This document shows, in pieces, positions 8,616 through 17,053 of a stretch of DNA of 64,000 nt. The position numbers and the translations under genes are program-made. Source of the DNA: Micromonospora_G sp044901685 (GTDB lineage: Bacteria; Actinomycetota; Actinomycetes; Mycobacteriales; Micromonosporaceae); assembly GCF_044901685.1 (NCBI RefSeq), contig NZ_JBJDPS010000002.1, positions 558,001-622,000 on the forward strand. The letters run 5' to 3'. Every line of letters starts with the position of its first letter. Within the stretch, counting starts at the first letter, position 1. A model generated the notes under the pieces. The model had not been told where the DNA came from. It worked only from the letters and a program-made list of their open reading frames with translations, and ran no database searches.

Positions 8616-10562
8616 GTGACGCTTGCCGAGCCTCGTCTCAAAACGACACCGGAACCGGAGCCAACCGGGTCCGGCGGGCACGCTGCCATCGATCCGACCG
8701 GAGAGCGGGAGCCGGTCACCCTCGACGCGGCCGGTGGTGCCGACCCGGCGCCGACACCCCCCGAATCCGGTCCGGACCGGGAGACCGCCGACCGCTCCGA
8801 CGACCCGGGCACGAACGTACGCCGGTGGCCGACCCGGCGCCGTGACCTGCTGGTCTTCGGTGCATTCCTGCTCGCCGCCTTCTGGGTGACCAGCCAGATC
8901 TGGATCGACCCGGCCGGTCGGGTGGCGTCGCTCTACAGCAGCGACCCGGCACAGGTGCAGTTCTTCCTCGCCCATTCGGTACGGGTGGTGCTGCACGGCG
9001 AATACCCGTTCTTCACCGACCGGTTGAACTATCCTGACGGGGTTAACCTGATGGCGAACACCGCCATCCTGGGGCTGGGCATTCCGATGATCCCGGTGAC
9101 GCTGCTGTTCGGCCCGGCGGTGTCCTTCGTGGTCCTGGTGACGCTCGGCCTCGCCGGCACCGCCTCGGCCTGGTACTGGGTGCTGTCCCGGCACGTGGTC
9201 CGCAACCCGATCGCGGCGATCGTCGGCGGCTGGTTCTGCGGCTTCTCCCCGGCGCTGCTGTCACACGCGAGTTGGCACCCGAACATCATCTCGCAGTTCC
9301 TGCTGCCGTTCATCGTCTGGCGGGTGCTCGTGCTCACCCGCACCACCCGGCCGGTACGCGACGGCCTGATCCTCGCCGTGCTGGTCAGCTACCAGGCGTT
9401 CATCAACGAGGAGATCCTCCTCTTCACCGCGCTGGCCTGCGGGATCTTCCTGCTCGCCGTGGTGGCGCAGCAGCCGGGGAGGTGGCGTGCGGCGTGGCGC
9501 CCGCTCGGCACCGGGCTGCTGGTCTGCGCCCTGCTCGCGGTCGCCCTGCTCGCGTACCCGCTCTACGTGCAGTTCGCCGGGCGGCAGGCGTACCACGGTC
9601 TCAGCGACGCGGTCCGCGACTATGGCAACGACCTGGCCGCGTTCATCAGCCCGGGGTCGCCGACCCTCGGCGGCAACGAGCGGGCCAACGCGAACCTGGC
9701 TCCCAACTACTCGGAGGAGAACGCCTTCTTCGGCTGGGGACTCGCGCTGCTCACCCTGGGCATCGTGATCTGGCTCCGGCGCGAGGTGCTGGTCCGGGCG
9801 CTCGCCTTCACCGGCCTCTTCTTCGCCATCCTGTCGCTGGGTGAGCGGGTCTCCTACTGGAACCGGGAGCTGTTCTGGGGCCCGTGGGAGTGGCTGGTCA
9901 AGGTGCCGCTGCTGGACGCGGTGGTGCCGACCCGGTTCGGTCTGATCACGACGGTCGTCATCGGCGTGCTGCTCGCCGTGGCCGTCGACCGGGCCTGGGC
10001 GCTGGAGACCGTCGAGCTGCGGATCCGTCGGATCGGTGTGATCACCGCGCTCGCCGTGGTGCTGGTTCCGCTGGTCCCGCTGCCGCTCAAGGTCGGCCCC
10101 CGGCCGCCCGTACCGGACTTCGTCACCTCGGGGCACTGGCGGCAGTTCGTCGGCCCGGACCAGTCGCTGGTCCCGGTGCCGGTGCCGGCCATGGGACACA
10201 CCAACGGCATGCGGTGGGCCGCCTCGACCAACCTCGACTTCAAGATCCCGGGTGGTTACTTCCTCGCCCCGCGCAACGGCAACACCGGTGACCCGGGCCG
10301 GTTCGGTGGACGCCCGAGCGGCGTCAGCGAACTGCTCGACCAGGTCTCGACCACCGGCCGGGTGCTCACCCTGACCGACCGCGAGCGCCGCCGCTCGATG
10401 GACGAGCTGCGGCACTGGCGCACGGCGATCCTGGTGCTCCCGGTCCGGGAGCGTAACGCCGAACCGCTGCGCCGCACCGTGGAGCAGATCGTCGGCCCCG
10501 GCCGGCGGGTGGACGACGTCTGGTTGTGGGACATCCGGACCCTGACCGCGCCGAGTAGCTGA
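8616..10562 (+). CDS. GT-C-like polytopic membrane protein, paralogue 1
   Basis: This 648-residue protein has a disordered acidic N-terminus (about 1-75), about 10-12 membrane segments and a soluble C-terminal domain after about residue 490. The loop after the first membrane helix carries SSDPAQVQFFL and then PDGVNLMANTAI. An acidic residue in that loop is the usual signature of GT-C glycosyltransferases, which use polyprenyl-phosphate sugars on the outer membrane face. The C-terminal region holds LVPVPVP and PGGYFLAPRNG, shared with the two neighbouring paralogues. It probably heads a two-gene operon (31-base gap). A glycosyltransferase role is inferred from fold-like features only. Confidence 0.7.
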   Translation: MTLAEPRLKTTPEPEPTGSGGHAAIDPTGEREPVTLDAAGGADPAPTPPESGPDRETADRSDDPGTNVRRWPTRRRDLLVFGAFLLAAFWVTSQIWIDPAGRVASLYSSDPAQVQFFLAHSVRVVLHGEYPFFTDRLNYPDGVNLMANTAILGLGIPMIPVTLLFGPAVSFVVLVTLGLAGTASAWYWVLSRHVVRNPIAAIVGGWFCGFSPALLSHASWHPNIISQFLLPFIVWRVLVLTRTTRPVRDGLILAVLVSYQAFINEEILLFTALACGIFLLAVVAQQPGRWRAAWRPLGTGLLVCALLAVALLAYPLYVQFAGRQAYHGLSDAVRDYGNDLAAFISPGSPTLGGNERANANLAPNYSEENAFFGWGLALLTLGIVIWLRREVLVRALAFTGLFFAILSLGERVSYWNRELFWGPWEWLVKVPLLDAVVPTRFGLITTVVIGVLLAVAVDRAWALETVELRIRRIGVITALAVVLVPLVPLPLKVGPRPPVPDFVTSGHWRQFVGPDQSLVPVPVPAMGHTNGMRWAASTNLDFKIPGGYFLAPRNGNTGDPGRFGGRPSGVSELLDQVSTTGRVLTLTDRERRRSMDELRHWRTAILVLPVRERNAEPLRRTVEQIVGPGRRVDDVWLWDIRTLTAPSS

Positions 10563-10593
10563 TGGGGCGACTCGGGACACGGGTACCGGTCGG

Positions 10594-12585
10594 ATGACCA
10601 CGGACCCGGGAGCGGAACCGAACGTGACCACGGTGGAAACCGTGGACGCGCCGGCCTCTCCCGGGCCTCCGACCGCCCCGGCCCCGCTCGATGCCGCGAC
10701 CGCCCCCGGCGAACCTCGGTGGTGGCCCCGCCGGCTCTTCGCCGCCGGGAGGTGGCCGCTCGATCTGGCGGTGGTGGTCGGCTACCTGATCGCAGCCGGG
10801 TACGTCACCAGCCGGCTCTGGGCCCACCCGGGCCACACCACCCGGGCCGGTAACGACCAGATGCTCTTCGAGTGGATGCTGGCCCGTGCCGCGCAGGCGG
10901 TGACCCGGCTGGACAACCCGCTGCACAGCACCGCGCTCAACGCCCCGGACGGGGTCAACCTGATGGCCAACACCTCGGTGCTCGGCCTGGGTGTCCCGCT
11001 CACGCCGGTGACCCTGCTCTTCGGCTCGCACACCACGTTCCTGCTGGCCATCGTCGTGTCCCTCGCCGGCACCGCCACCGCCTGGTTCTTCCTGCTCTCC
11101 CGCCGGTTGGTCCGGTCCCGGTACGCCGCCGCGCTCGGCGGGCTGCTCTGCGGATTCGGTCCCGGCATGATCTCCCAGGCCACCGGCCACCTGCACATGA
11201 TCTCGCAGTTCCTGGTGCCGGTGATCCTCGCCGTCGTGTTCGACCCGACCACCGGCCGGGTGGTACGGCGCGGCCTGCTGCTCGGCCTGCTCGTCACGTA
11301 CCAGGTCTTCCTCGGCGAGGAGGTGCTGGCGTTCCTGGTCCTGGCCTGCGGCCTGTTCACCGTCTGCTACGCCGTGGTGAGCCCGGCGACGGTACGTCGG
11401 CTCGGCCCCTCCTTCCTCGGCCGGCTCGGGATCGGCGCGCTGGTCGCGGGGACGCTGCTGGCGTACCCGCTCTGGTTCCAGTTCTTCGGTCCCGGGCACT
11501 ACCGGGGTCTGCCGTTCGACCCGGGCGCGTACGCGCTGGACCTCAACTCGTTCACCGCGTCCGCCCGCCAGTCGCTGACCGGGCACGACTCGGTGCCCGG
11601 ACTGCTGTCGCCGAACCCGACCGAGGAGAACTCCTTCTTCGGGCTGCCGCTGCTCGTACTCGTGACGGTCGTGGTGGTCTGGCAGTGGCGACGCCCCCTG
11701 GTCCGGGCGCTCGCCGTCGGCGTACTCGTGTTCGCCGCCCTGTCGCTCGGCGACAACATCCGGTTGGACGGCCGGCTGACCGGGCTGTCGGGCCCGTACC
11801 GGCTGGTGGCCGACCTGCCGCTGATCGACCTGGCGGTGCCGGCCCGGTTCCCGCTGGTCTGCCTTCCGATGATGGCGATCCTGCTCGCCCTCGCCACCGA
11901 CGAGGTCTGCCGGCGGCGCCCGGTGACCGGCACCGGGCTGGCGACCGGGACCGGCCCGGCGAGTTCGGCCGCCGGTGATTCGCCGGTCGCCGTTGGTCCA
12001 CCGGTCGCTGCTGGTTCACCGGTCGCCGTTGGTCCACCGGTCGCCGTTGGTGCGCCGGTACGGCTGCTCTGGACCGGTGCGTTGGTCGCGGTGCTGCTGC
12101 CGGTGGCACCGCTGCCGATCCGGACCGTGCCGAACTGGCCGGTGCCGGAGTTCGTCGCCACCGGTGAGTGGCGCTCGTACGTGCCGCCCGGCCGTACCCT
12201 GGTGCCGGTCCCACCGACCCGAGGTGGCGAGGCGATCGCGGGCATGTACTGGTCAGCCCGGACCAACCTGGCCTTCACCGCACCCGGTGGTTACTTCATC
12301 GGCCCGACCGGCCCGGACGACCCGACGGCCCGCTGGGGTACGCCGGACCGGCCGACGGCCGTACTGCTCGACGCGGTCGCGCACACCGGGCAGGTGCCGC
12401 CGATCGGGGACGAGCAGCGGCGGCAGGCGGTCGAGGACCTGCGACACTGGCGGGCGGCGATCGTCGTACAGGGCGGGCTGCACCGGGGCAACCCGGTCAA
12501 GCAGACCGTCGACCTGCTGCTCGGGCCGGGAAAGTCGATCTCCGGCGCCTGGGTCTGGGACGTACGCGACCGCGCCGCCCTCTGA
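10594..12585 (+). CDS. GT-C-like polytopic membrane protein, paralogue 2
   Basis: This 663-residue protein is colinear with its neighbours at 8616 and 12695. It shares the first loop (AGNDQMLFEWMLARA, then PDGVNLMANTSVLGLG) and the C-terminal motifs TLVPVPP and GGYFIGPTGP. It differs by an in-frame tandem repeat near residues 464-487 (six-residue units such as SPVAVG and PPVAAG), placed just before a late membrane helix and likely a flexible linker. It follows paralogue 1 by 31 bases and ends at a long palindrome. The same GT-C inference applies; the substrate is unknown. Confidence 0.7.
   Translation: MTTDPGAEPNVTTVETVDAPASPGPPTAPAPLDAATAPGEPRWWPRRLFAAGRWPLDLAVVVGYLIAAGYVTSRLWAHPGHTTRAGNDQMLFEWMLARAAQAVTRLDNPLHSTALNAPDGVNLMANTSVLGLGVPLTPVTLLFGSHTTFLLAIVVSLAGTATAWFFLLSRRLVRSRYAAALGGLLCGFGPGMISQATGHLHMISQFLVPVILAVVFDPTTGRVVRRGLLLGLLVTYQVFLGEEVLAFLVLACGLFTVCYAVVSPATVRRLGPSFLGRLGIGALVAGTLLAYPLWFQFFGPGHYRGLPFDPGAYALDLNSFTASARQSLTGHDSVPGLLSPNPTEENSFFGLPLLVLVTVVVVWQWRRPLVRALAVGVLVFAALSLGDNIRLDGRLTGLSGPYRLVADLPLIDLAVPARFPLVCLPMMAILLALATDEVCRRRPVTGTGLATGTGPASSAAGDSPVAVGPPVAAGSPVAVGPPVAVGAPVRLLWTGALVAVLLPVAPLPIRTVPNWPVPEFVATGEWRSYVPPGRTLVPVPPTRGGEAIAGMYWSARTNLAFTAPGGYFIGPTGPDDPTARWGTPDRPTAVLLDAVAHTGQVPPIGDEQRRQAVEDLRHWRAAIVVQGGLHRGNPVKQTVDLLLGPGKSISGAWVWDVRDRAAL
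11983..12054 (+). repeat. in-frame 18-base tandem repeat, 4 units
   Basis: Four units of CCGGTCGCCGTTGGTCCA or close variants are joined without gaps and encode a Pro/Val/Ala/Gly six-residue repeat inside the second GT-C-like gene. Units 1 and 3 are identical, which indicates recent slippage. Confidence 0.85.
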
Positions 12586-12640
12586 CCGCCCCCACCACCC
12601 CCACCGCGCGCCGCCCGCGCCGCGCCGGCTCCGCCCGGTG

Positions 12641-12694
12641 GTTAGGAAGGGCCCCTTCCTATACAGAAAGCGATAACAAGGGGCCCTTCCTTAC
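12641..12694. repeat. long palindromic repeat, copy 1, at a convergent gene junction
   Basis: Arms GTTAGGAAGGGCCCCTT (12641-12657) and AAGGGGCCCTTCCTTAC (12678-12694) pair over 17 bases with one mismatch and enclose a 20-base centre containing CAGAAAGCGATAAC. The element ends exactly at the base before the stop codon (12695) of the minus-strand gene. A second copy with the same arms lies at 23558-23610 in the same relative position. It could be a bidirectional terminator or a REP-like dispersed element. Confidence 0.8.
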
Positions 12695-14593
12695 TCAGGG
12701 GATGAGGGGGCGGACGTCCCAGAGCCAGACGTCGTCGACTCGTTGCGCCGGTCCGAGCAGCGCGGTCATCAGGGCCCGCAACTCGCCCTCGTGCGGGTGC
12801 TCGCCGAGCACCACCACCGAGGCCCGCCAGAACCGCAGGTCCTCGATGGCCTGGGCGCGTACCTCCGGGGTGATGTCCGGGACCCGGCCGGTGTCGATGG
12901 TGACGTACATCAGCATGGCGGTCGGGCGGGTGGTCGCGCCGAAGACACCCGCGCCGGTGGCGTCGGGGCCGATGAAGTAGCCGCCGGGAACGGGGAAGGC
13001 GTGCCCGGTCAGCGCGCTCCAGCGCAGTGTGGACAGGCCGTGCACGTTGCTGGGCACCGGCACCGGCACCAGGGTGCGTCCGGCCGGTACGTAGGGTCGC
13101 CACTCCGCACCGGTGATGAACCTCGGCGGCGGGTCGACGTGCATCGCCGGCAGCGGCTTCGGGACCAGCGGCAGCAGGGTGAGCGCGATGGCCGCGTACG
13201 CCAGGATCCGGACCCGGCGCCAGCGCGGCCCGTCGCCCGGGGCGGTCGCCACGGTGTTCCAGGCGAGCGCGATCAGCACCCCGACCACGGCGGCGACGAC
13301 CAGGCTGAGCCGGGTCGGCATCATCATCTCGACCAGCGGTACGTCGTCGGGGATGTAGCTCCACGGGCCGCGTACCTCGGTCACCTCGCCGCCGAGGCGG
13401 ACCGAGGGACCGATCGCGGCGACGCCGAAGACCAGGGCGAGCACGGCGGCGGTACGGGCGACCAGCGAGACCCGCCAGAGCAGCACGATCACCAGCAGGG
13501 CGAGCCCGACCAGCGGCCAGCCGAACCAGGTGTTCTGCTCGGTCATGCCGAGGGTCTTCTCCACCGCCTCGGAGCCGGCCAGGGTGTCCCGGGAGTAGGT
13601 GACGTACGCCGCCAGGTCCTCACCCCAGTTGTGGAACACCCCGCCCTGTAGTCCCCGGTAGGACTGCGGGCCGTTGAACTGGTACCAGATCGGGTAGCCG
13701 GCCAGCAGCAGGGCGAGCGCCCCGCCGACGCCGAGGGAGAGCAGGAAGGGCACCGCCTGGGCCCGTACCGACGACCAGCGCTGGACCGCGTACGCGGCCA
13801 CGATCACCGCGCAGGCGAGCGCGGTCAGCAGCAGCATCTCCTCGTTGATGAAGATCTGGTACGCGACCAGCAGGCCCAGCACGACGCCGTTGTGCCGCCA
13901 GCGTCCCGGCTCGCCCAGCCGGAGCACCCGGACGACGATCAGCGGCAGCAGGAAGTTGGAGACGAAGTTGGGCTGGCCGTTGGCGTGGTGCACGATTCCC
14001 GGCGCGAAGCCGAGGAACGCCCCGCCGGCGAACGCCGCCGCGCGCGAGGTGACCAGGTGCCGGGAGAGCATCCAGTACGAGGTGGCGGCGGTCGCCGCCA
14101 GTGCCCCGCCGAGATAGATCGCGTACGTGACCTGCGGCCCGAGCAGCAGGGTGAGCGGGGCCAGCGGCAGGCTGATGCCGAGCACCGAGGTGTTCGCCAT
14201 CATGTTCACGCCCTCGGGCGCGTTCTGCCGGGCGGAGAAGAGCGGGTTCTCCCAGTGCCGGACGGAGTAGGCACCGTGCGAGAGCAGCCACTCGAACCAA
14301 CTGTGGTCGGTGGGCAGGTGTGACGAGACCCGGTGCTGGATGTCCACCCAGTAGTTGGCGCACACCACGACGCCGAGCAGGACGTACGCTGCGACGGCGA
14401 GCAGGTCGGCTCGCGCCGGCCGCCAGCGCGGTCGGCGTGCGCGGGCGGGTTCCTCCGAGCCGGTCGTGGTGTCCGAACCGGTCGTGGTGTCCGAGCCGGT
14501 CGTGGTGTCCGAGCCGGTCGTGGTGTCCGGGCCGGAGACGGTGTCCGACCCGGATTCTGCGTCCGAATTGTTATTTACTACCGGGATTGCCAC
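12695..14593 (-). CDS. GT-C-like polytopic membrane protein, paralogue 3
   Basis: This 632-residue protein is homologous to the two plus-strand genes before it: LPTDHSWFEWLLSHG in the first loop, then PEGVNMMANTSVLG, and C-terminal TLVPVPVP and PGGYFIGPDATG. A Ser/Asp/Thr-rich N-terminus with four TTTGSD-like repeats precedes the first membrane helix. The GTG at 14593 is chosen because the frame upstream reads into low-complexity sequence and this length matches the paralogues. It is convergent with paralogue 2 across a palindrome and divergent from the beta-propeller gene. The arrangement suggests duplication with inversion. Confidence 0.7.
   Translation of the reverse strand: MAIPVVNNNSDAESGSDTVSGPDTTTGSDTTTGSDTTTGSDTTTGSEEPARARRPRWRPARADLLAVAAYVLLGVVVCANYWVDIQHRVSSHLPTDHSWFEWLLSHGAYSVRHWENPLFSARQNAPEGVNMMANTSVLGISLPLAPLTLLLGPQVTYAIYLGGALAATAATSYWMLSRHLVTSRAAAFAGGAFLGFAPGIVHHANGQPNFVSNFLLPLIVVRVLRLGEPGRWRHNGVVLGLLVAYQIFINEEMLLLTALACAVIVAAYAVQRWSSVRAQAVPFLLSLGVGGALALLLAGYPIWYQFNGPQSYRGLQGGVFHNWGEDLAAYVTYSRDTLAGSEAVEKTLGMTEQNTWFGWPLVGLALLVIVLLWRVSLVARTAAVLALVFGVAAIGPSVRLGGEVTEVRGPWSYIPDDVPLVEMMMPTRLSLVVAAVVGVLIALAWNTVATAPGDGPRWRRVRILAYAAIALTLLPLVPKPLPAMHVDPPPRFITGAEWRPYVPAGRTLVPVPVPSNVHGLSTLRWSALTGHAFPVPGGYFIGPDATGAGVFGATTRPTAMLMYVTIDTGRVPDITPEVRAQAIEDLRFWRASVVVLGEHPHEGELRALMTALLGPAQRVDDVWLWDVRPLIP
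14454..14525 (-). repeat. in-frame 18-base tandem repeat, 4 units
   Basis: The unit TCCGAGCCGGTCGTGGTG (plus-strand reading) is repeated four times, the second copy differing by one base. On the coding strand it gives a six-residue Thr/Gly/Ser/Asp unit in the cytoplasmic N-terminus of the third GT-C-like protein. Confidence 0.9.
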
Positions 14594-14752
14594 GACGCGA
14601 CATCGTACAGGCGGACGCTGGAGTGTTTCGGGCCAGCCGGGCGGGAAACGGACCCCCGGTGCGGATCGAACCATCCCGACGGCCGGTGACTCGGACCGTA
14701 CGACGGCCGCTCGGCCGGTGGGTGGGGACTCCGCGACGGACAGGGGTGACGG

Positions 14753-16201
14753 GTGGTCCAGATCGAGCTGGGTGAGCGGCTCACCGAGCCACCGGTGCGG
14801 GACCGGCCGCTGGCCCGCTCCTGGCTGGCCGCCCGGTCGGTACGGCTCGGCGCGGTGCTCGCGCTGCTGCTCGGCACGCTCGGCGCGGCCGGGCGGGGCT
14901 TCGCCCCGATCCCGGAGGCGACGATCCCGGCCCGGCTGGGCGTGTCGGTGCTGACCGGCGCCGACCAGCTCTTCGTGATCGACCCGGTCGACCCGACCGG
15001 CGAGCCCCGACAGCAGGTGGGCGCGTACCGGCTGCCGGACGCCGCGCCACTGTGGCGGGTGCGGATGCCGGTGCCGGGCCCGTTCGGTGGGTACGCGCTG
15101 GTCGGTGACACGCTGGTGCTGGCCTCCGACTGGGGGTCGACGGCACCCCGGCGGACGGTCGGGGTGGACGCCCGTACCGGCGTGGTCTCCTGGCTCCGAC
15201 CAGGTCAGTTCGAGACCGTGACGGCGAGCGGTGACGTGTTGCTCTGGGTGTCGGACGCGGACGCGGACGTCGAGGGGTCGGGTGGACCCGACCCGGGCGA
15301 CCTGCCGGACGGCTGGGGCAGCCGCGCGCCGGGCACCCTGCGGGCGGTGGTCCCGGACTCGGGCGAGGTGCGCTGGTCGGTCGCGCTCCCCGCCGGTACG
15401 GCACACGGCTACGCCGGCGCACCGGCGGACCCGACCGCCGTCTGGTTCGCGGCGCCCGGGCCGGACGTGGTGTTGGTCCGGCTGCCGGACGGTCGGCTCG
15501 AACTGCGGGACCTGGCCGACGGGCGGGTGCGGCGCTCGGTCGAACTGCCCCGGTCGCCGACCGGGGACGGCTGGCAGGGGCCACCGGCCGCCGTCGGCGA
15601 TTTCATGCTGGTGCCGGAGGGACCGTCCCACCTCACCGCGTACGGGCTGGAGCGGTTCGAGCGGCGCTGGACGATCGACTGGGAGGTCGACCGGCAGCCG
15701 TGGCCGCAGGCGTGTGGGGCCCTGCTCTGTGCGTTCCGCCCCGAGGGCGGCGTACGCGTGCTGGACCGGCGGACCGGTGCGTCGCGCTGGGCCGACGAGC
15801 GGTGGAGCTACCTGACGCCGATCGGGTCGTACCTGATCGCGAGCCACGAGGCGCGACCGTCGCTCGCCGCCGGCCTGGCCGTGGTCGACCCGCCCACCGG
15901 CCGGGTGCTCGGTGAACTGGGTGCCTGGCAGCTACTCGGTGCGGTGACCGGTGACGCGGCGCCGGCCGGTGGCGGACCGGCGGACCGGGTCCGGCTGCTC
16001 GGGATCCGGAGCAGCCTGGACGGCCGGACCTGGGTGGCCGAACTGGACCCGGCCACCGCCACCGCGCGACCGCTGGTGGCCCTGCCGGGCATCTCCGGCG
16101 ACTGCCAGTACGGCACGCGGTCGAGCCGTTCCGGGAGCCACGGCGTGCTGGTCTGCCGCCGGCTCAACGGCGACATCGGGATCTGGCGGCTGCCGGCCTG
16201 A
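14753..16201 (+). CDS. membrane-anchored PQQ-like beta-propeller protein
   Basis: This 482-residue protein has one hydrophobic N-terminal segment (about 29-50, VRLGAVLALLLGTLGAAG) and then a long exported region of repeated blade-like units, for example ADQLFVIDP, GYALVGDTLVLASD and GSYLIASHEA, each with the strand-loop-strand pattern of PQQ/WD-type propellers. There is no catalytic motif, so a scaffold or binding role is likely. The GTG at 14753 has AGGGG at a suitable spacing. It is divergent from the third GT-C-like gene, and together with the lipoprotein at 7240 it may serve the same envelope process; that link is inference. Confidence 0.7.
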   Translation: MVQIELGERLTEPPVRDRPLARSWLAARSVRLGAVLALLLGTLGAAGRGFAPIPEATIPARLGVSVLTGADQLFVIDPVDPTGEPRQQVGAYRLPDAAPLWRVRMPVPGPFGGYALVGDTLVLASDWGSTAPRRTVGVDARTGVVSWLRPGQFETVTASGDVLLWVSDADADVEGSGGPDPGDLPDGWGSRAPGTLRAVVPDSGEVRWSVALPAGTAHGYAGAPADPTAVWFAAPGPDVVLVRLPDGRLELRDLADGRVRRSVELPRSPTGDGWQGPPAAVGDFMLVPEGPSHLTAYGLERFERRWTIDWEVDRQPWPQACGALLCAFRPEGGVRVLDRRTGASRWADERWSYLTPIGSYLIASHEARPSLAAGLAVVDPPTGRVLGELGAWQLLGAVTGDAAPAGGGPADRVRLLGIRSSLDGRTWVAELDPATATARPLVALPGISGDCQYGTRSSRSGSHGVLVCRRLNGDIGIWRLPA

Positions 16202-16366
16202 CCCACGTCCGACACCGCCCTGACCCGTGCTCCGACCACACCGCCTGACCGTCCGCCCCAGCGCCGCCCTGCCACGCTCGGCGAGGGCCGGGCTGAGCTG
16301 CGGTTTGGTGGGCGCGGCTAGGTTGTTTGGGAGGGCGGGGGAGAGTCGGAAAAGCTGGAGGTCGTG

Positions 16367-17053
16367 GTGCGGGTACTGGTGGTGGAGGACGAGCGGAACC
16401 TCGCCGACGCGATCGGGCGCGGCTTACGTCGCCAGGGCATGGCCGTCGACCTGGCCTACGACGGCACCGCCGGGCACGAGATGGCCATGGTGACCCGGTA
16501 CGACGTGGTCGTGCTCGACCGGGACCTGCCGGGTGTGCACGGTGACCAGATCTGCGCGGACCTGGTCAATTCCGGCGCGCTGACCCGGGTGCTCATGCTG
16601 ACCGCGAGCGGCACCGTCACCCAGCGGGTGGAGGGGCTGCAACTCGGGGCCGACGACTACCTGCCCAAGCCGTTCGCCTTCGACGAGCTGGTCGCCCGGG
16701 TGCAGGCGCTGGGCCGGCGGGCCACCCCGGCCGCGCCGCCGGTGCTCACGGTCGCGGACCTGGTGGTCGACCCGGCCCGCCGGGTGGCGACCCGGGCGGG
16801 CGCGCCGGTCGACCTGACCCGCAAGGAGTTCGGGGTGCTGGAGGAGCTGCTCAAGGCCCGGGGCGCGGTGGTGTCCAGCGAGGAGCTGCTGGAACGGGTC
16901 TGGGACGCCAACACCGACCCCTTCACCACCACCGTACGGGTGACCGTGATGACCCTGCGGAAGAAGCTCGGCGATCCGCCGCTGATCGAGACCGTGGTCG
17001 GCGCCGGCTACCGGGTGCCGGAGCACTACCTGCCCGAGCAGGTCCAGGCATGA
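16367..17053 (+). CDS. OmpR/PhoB-family response regulator
   Basis: The receiver domain (about 1-115) has the acidic pair in VVEDERN, phospho-acceptor D51 in VVVLDRDLPG, the Thr in LMLTAS and the Lys in DYLPKPF. The winged-helix DNA-binding domain follows (about 125-220, with DLTRKEFGVLEELL and VRVTVMTLRKKLG). I prefer the GTG at 16367, which has GGAGG five bases upstream and yields the canonical MRVLVVEDE start, over the GTG at 16364. A TAGGTT -10-like hexamer lies at 16319. The stop overlaps the histidine kinase start by ATGA, so the two form a coupled pair. Confidence 0.95.
   Translation: MRVLVVEDERNLADAIGRGLRRQGMAVDLAYDGTAGHEMAMVTRYDVVVLDRDLPGVHGDQICADLVNSGALTRVLMLTASGTVTQRVEGLQLGADDYLPKPFAFDELVARVQALGRRATPAAPPVLTVADLVVDPARRVATRAGAPVDLTRKEFGVLEELLKARGAVVSSEELLERVWDANTDPFTTTVRVTVMTLRKKLGDPPLIETVVGAGYRVPEHYLPEQVQA

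Noticed and set aside
14454..14525. Regularly spaced repeats that might suggest a CRISPR array
   Set aside because: Units are directly joined without spacers and lie in frame inside a coding region, so it is a coding tandem repeat.
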